From assembly GCA_963573385.1 (NCBI GenBank), contig CAUYLG010075582.1:1-64000 (forward strand): a stretch of DNA of 64,000 nt. Direction: 5' to 3'. Each line of letters opens with the position of its first letter. The first letter of the stretch is position 1. The DNA comes from Cacajao melanocephalus (lineage: Eukaryota > Chordata > Mammalia > Primates > Pitheciidae). The translations under genes and the position numbers were made by a program. Below, piece after piece: positions 60,491 through 64,000 of the stretch. The notes under the pieces are model-generated. The model had not been told where the DNA came from, did not search any database, and was given only the letters and a program-made list of their open reading frames with translations.

Positions 60491-60696
60491 TAAGAAACTG
60501 GAAATTTTTCCATCATTCTGACTGCACAAAGCCAAACATAATACAGTTTCTTCTAAAAGCCTATGTGTACATATATAACCTAATGGGATTTTATGTCACT
60601 TGAATGACAAAGATTCAATGTGAAATGTTTTTTACTTTAACAAAATAAAAAAGGCTTTTTAATCTTTTAACTTTTAGTTTAATTCTTTAGTGTTAC

Positions 60697-60800
60697 CTGA
60701 GGGATATTAATTCCTTTCCTTATCTGCTCCTGTTCCCATCGGCTGAGTTCTTCATCCTGTTCTCCAGTTACTAAAGCATCATCATCACTCCCCTCAATTC
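60697..60800 (-). CDS. PAXBP1: PAXBP1 exon (residues ~291-325)
   Basis: 104 nt encoding IEGSDDDALVTGEQDEELSR then WEQEQIRKGINIPQ. It is too short to stand alone as an open frame but continues the frame exactly from 61645 and into 59671. Acceptor AG at 60801-60802; donor GTAACA from 60696. Confidence 0.97.
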
Positions 60801-61644
60801 CTACAGCCATAAGCAATAAAGAAAAGTCAGTAACCCCAAAGAGCAAAGAGGTAAGAGATGCTATCCTGACATTTCACAAGAACTGAGCAAAACCATTAAC
60901 TCAATCTTACTAAAATGTCTACTATGATCTCCTCTCTCATTTGGTAGTCCTGAGTTTGCCTGTTTTAAACACCGTATCCCTTGAAACTAAAGGCAGTATT
61001 AATGTAATAGTTAAAATCTTAGATAGGTTTCTTAATCTCTATAAACTTTACATCAACAAAGGGAACAAAAACCTAATGCCTCCTCAGGATATTGAATTAT
61101 ATGAATTTATGCATGTAAACTGCTAAGCACAATACCAGCCACACAATAAATGTTCAATAAACATTAGTTATCACAATGATGCTACAGTTTTTAAAAATTC
61201 CAATAAGACACTTGTACCCAAGGAAGAACAGTCCTCTAACATAAAATTTAATAAGTGTAAATGCTTTTTACTTGTCTATGATATCAAATCACATTTAATA
61301 GCATTGGAGGCCAGGCATGGTGGCTCACGCCTGCAATCCCAGCACTTTGGGAGGCCAAGGCAGGAGAATCTCTTGAAGACAGGAGTTAAGAGAAACACAG
61401 CAAGACCCATAAGTAGAGAAAAATTAAAAATTAAAAATTTAGCCAGGTGTGGTGACACACACCTGTAATCCTAGCTACTCAAGAGGCTGAGACAGGAGGA
61501 CTGTTTGAATCCACGAGCCAAGACACTGCAGTGAGCTATGATTGCACAACTGCACTCTAGCCTAAGTGATGAAATGAGACCCTGCCTTAAAAAAAAAAAA
61601 AAAAGGCAATGCAATAGACGTACTATTCAATTAAATCGAGTTAC
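60801..61644 (-). other. PAXBP1 intron between exons at 61645 and 60800
   Basis: 844-bp intron with a MIR-like tail (about 61080-61180, CAATAAATGTTCAATAAACA) and one Alu. Confidence 0.85.
61310..61607 (+). mobile_element. Alu, plus, diverged
   Basis: GGCCAGGCATGGTGGCTCAC to GAGACCCTGCCTT and a run of about 16 A, with a deleted and altered left-arm end. Confidence 0.88.
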
Positions 61645-61866
61645 CTATTTCCTCAGCAATTTTCTGTCTTTGTGACTTTTCTTTCACAGAAAAAACTATC
61701 CGGCGTTTTTCGTCATCATCTTCATCATCACTGGCATCATTCTCATCTTCCCTAACAAGGCGCCCTTTACCAGGCTCATTATCATGAGGAGTGAAATCTC
61801 CCAATTCTCGGGCCATTTGGCGCTTTTTCCTTGCAGCATGTATAAAAGCTGCATCTGGAATTTCTC
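61645..61866 (-). CDS. PAXBP1: PAXBP1 exon (residues ~217-291)
   Basis: 222 nt encoding EIPDAAFIHAARKKRQMARE through KSQRQKIAEEIG. It includes the acidic cluster NDASDDEDDDEKRR, which resembles CK2-type phosphorylation clusters, between two basic segments. Acceptor AG at 61867-61868, donor GTAACT from 61644. Confidence 0.97.
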
Positions 61867-63553
61867 CTAGAAACAAATAGTAAGAATATGGCAGTATGAG
61901 AGGTGCAAAGTTTCTATTTTCTTGAAAATATGAAGGGTAAAATAATCCAAGATAGCCTCATCACAGTGATGTTTCAGCTGCTGGCACCCCCTTCCCAAAC
62001 TGTGACTACAATCTGAAAGATTGTTAATTGAGTTTAAACAGAATCTAAAAGTCACTGAGGAAACTAAAAAGAACATATAATCGTAATATATATGGGAAAG
62101 AGTGGGATGGGGTAAAAAGGAAAAATCCACTAAAGCAGTTTTATTTTAACTGTAACTTTTTTTTCATTTTTAATAAATAGAAGTGGCCAGGCATGATGGC
62201 TCACACCTGTAATCCCAGCACTTTGGGAGGCTGAGGCGAGTGGATCACCTGAGGTCAGGAGTTCAAGATCAACCTGCCCAAATTGGTGAAACCCCATCTC
62301 TACTAAAAATGTAAAACATCTGCCAGGCGTGGTGGCGGGCACCTGTAATCTCAGCTACTCAGGAGGCTGAGGCAGGAGAATCAGAGAATCACTCGAACCC
62401 AGGAGGTGGAGGTTGCAGTGAGCCAAGATCGCACCACTGCACTCCACTCCCCGCCCCCTTTTTCACACCCCAGCAAGAAAAGTGATGAAACTGCATTACT
62501 ATGCTAGAAAACAGACAAAAATAATATAATCTCATGACTCTAAAAAAGCACTATTTGATATATAGGACATTTCTCTTGCAGGTAGTTTTTAGTTCATCTG
62601 TAATCATACTGAATATTTAATTTTATACCTATTTCTCATATTAATCATATGCTTTATTCCATGTTATTGTTCTCCATAAACATAATTTTTAATGGCTTAA
62701 CACTTTCTGAATGGATAAGGCATAATCTGCCACACAAATTAACCTTTTAACTATGGTAAAAATTAATGCCTCCCTACTTGCCTGTCATTTTAACAGCTAC
62801 ATAACATCCTAGCAAGTAAATGTACTGTAATTTACTAATAAGCCTTTCCTCTCCTGCTAGACATTTTTTCCTAAATGTTCCTCTTTGCAAATGTTATAAT
62901 AAAAGCATGATTTCCTTGGGATACATTTCTAGATATGAAATTACCTTGTCAAGAGTAAGAACATTTTGAAATCTATTGATTCATATTGCCAAAGAGCTTC
63001 CCATAAGGACTGAACCAATTAGACTGCCACTGGGATGTATGTAGAGAATTTACTAACTTTCTCAGCCCAGAGTAGCATTTTTTTTTTCATTGTATAAACA
63101 TTAACAGGAGTTAAATGGTACCTCTTCACAATTGAAAGCTGGCTACTAAGCACTTATTTTATTCAAAAACTGATTAGCCAGTGTATAGACCTGCAAACTA
63201 TTTTTTGCAGAAAAGTAAAAAAAATGTGAACATAAAACTAACAAATTAGTTTCGCTTTTATCAGCAGTTTAGAAGGAGGTTAAGTCAGTCTTAATCTGGG
63301 ACTACGGGACCATTTTCCATTTACTTGAAGACTCATTTGCAAAATAAAATTACCTGTCTTTGAATAAACTTGGAAAAGTTGGGAAGCTTCTGGTTCTCCT
63401 ATTTTCTATATTTGCAAACGGAAAAACTCCCTCTTCAAACAGCAATGTCATACTAAACACCACTTAGCTAATTCCTTCCTAATAATCATCTTTAAGGATG
63501 GCCCATTCTTGAGGGGTTTAGTTTAGTTCGAAGAAATTCTTTTGAGTACACAC
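61867..63553 (-). other. PAXBP1 intron between exons at 63554 and 61866
   Basis: 1.7 kb intron with one AluS. The part 62460-63550 has no recognised feature. Confidence 0.85.
62185..62455 (+). mobile_element. Alu (S-type), plus, without A-tail
   Basis: GGCCAGGCATGATGGCTCAC to GCACCACTGCACTCCACT. It ends abruptly in CCCCGCCCCCTTTTT instead of the usual tail. Confidence 0.9.
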
Positions 63554-63730
63554 CTGGACGGAGAACATTCAATGAAGATAAAGCATTTGAAAAAGCTCCA
63601 CCAGTCTTTGGCTTTTCTTCTTCTTTTTCGCTTTCCATATCCATTTCATCTTCACCATGTTCACTGATGATAACTCCATCTTCTTGATTTGTATCCTTAA
63701 CATGTCCTGTTTTGTCCAAAGGTTGTTCAC
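63554..63730 (-). CDS. PAXBP1: PAXBP1 acidic-region exon (residues ~158-217)
   Basis: 177 nt encoding EQPLDKTGHVKDTNQEDG through NALSSLNVLRPG, including the acidic stretch DEMDMESEKEEEKP. The acceptor AG is at 63731-63732, the donor GTGTGT starts at 63553. It joins to the next exon as a split Gly codon (G|GA). Residue numbers count back from the stop, taking 917 as full length. Confidence 0.97.
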
Positions 63731-64000
63731 CTAAATTTTTGAAGAATTAAAATACGTATAAAATAAATTTCATAAATTAAGAAAAATTATATTTCCATGT
63801 ATTGACATCATTAAAGAGTTTTTTAATTTAAAAAAAAAGGAGGTACTTTTCATTCTCAATTATGGGCTCAAACCAGTAAAGCTTGAATTGTTTTTAATTA
63901 CTTACTAAAAACTCAAAACTCTTGAGTACATGAGTATGAAATAGCATAACAGACAAGATTAGGTAAAAATAATACAGAGGATTCAAGGATGCATTTGAGG
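63731..64000 (-). other. PAXBP1 intron, partial
   Basis: Intron upstream of the first exon seen; it continues past the right edge. Nothing else recognised. Confidence 0.8.

Larger units (their letters stand above)
59672..60696 (-). other. PAXBP1 intron between exons at 60697 and 59671
   Basis: 1.0 kb intron containing a MIR and a MER5/MER20-type relic; nothing else recognised. Confidence 0.85.

Overview
This is nuclear DNA from a human or closely related primate. It carries dozens of Alu elements of the J, S and Y types, L1, L2, MIR and MaLR relics, and split coding exons with GT-AG borders. I recognise two protein-coding genes, both on the minus strand and arranged head to tail: the 5' end of SYNJ1 (synaptojanin 1, positions 1 to about 25.8 kb) and most of PAXBP1 (PAX3/PAX7-binding protein 1, formerly GCFC1/C21orf66, about 31.7 kb to the right edge). 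In human this gene order is found on chromosome 21q22.11.

SYNJ1. A strong CpG island (about 25.05-26.16 kb) holds the promoter and exon 1. Three further coding exons follow leftwards (24484-24629, 3457-3543, 1687-1954). Together they encode the N-terminus and the start of the Sac1 phosphatase domain; the rest of the gene lies beyond position 1. Exon 1 contains an upstream ATG in frame with the usual start, so the sequence can encode a form with 39 extra, arginine-rich N-terminal residues. The 20.9 kb intron 2 is mostly repeats, with a repeat-poor stretch around 19.3-21.5 kb.

Intergenic region (about 25.9-31.7 kb). It holds an L1 3' end, an MLT1-type LTR containing a (CA)n run, a near-perfect 35-bp-arm inverted repeat, one Alu and a THE1/MST-type LTR whose end has been inverted onto itself. 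I found no convincing gene there.

PAXBP1. Sixteen coding exons (63554-63730 down to the terminal exon at 32864-32981) join in frame with canonical splice sites and encode the last 759-760 residues of a protein whose usual length is 917. The first exons lie to the right of the window. The introns contain a 5'-truncated L1 with target-site duplication, two retroviral LTR copies, several half-length Alus, a 103-bp tandem duplication, a 49-bp minisatellite grown from a MIR tail, and two very small poly(A)-type insertions with clear target-site duplications.

SYNJ1 acts in synaptic-vesicle membrane recycling and PAXBP1 in nuclear transcription and splicing complexes, so no shared pathway is implied by their adjacency. 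I found no rRNA, tRNA, CRISPR array or previously undescribed multi-gene system. The observations of interest concern small-scale genome rearrangement, atypical retroposition, and splice or start-site choices that could change the proteins.
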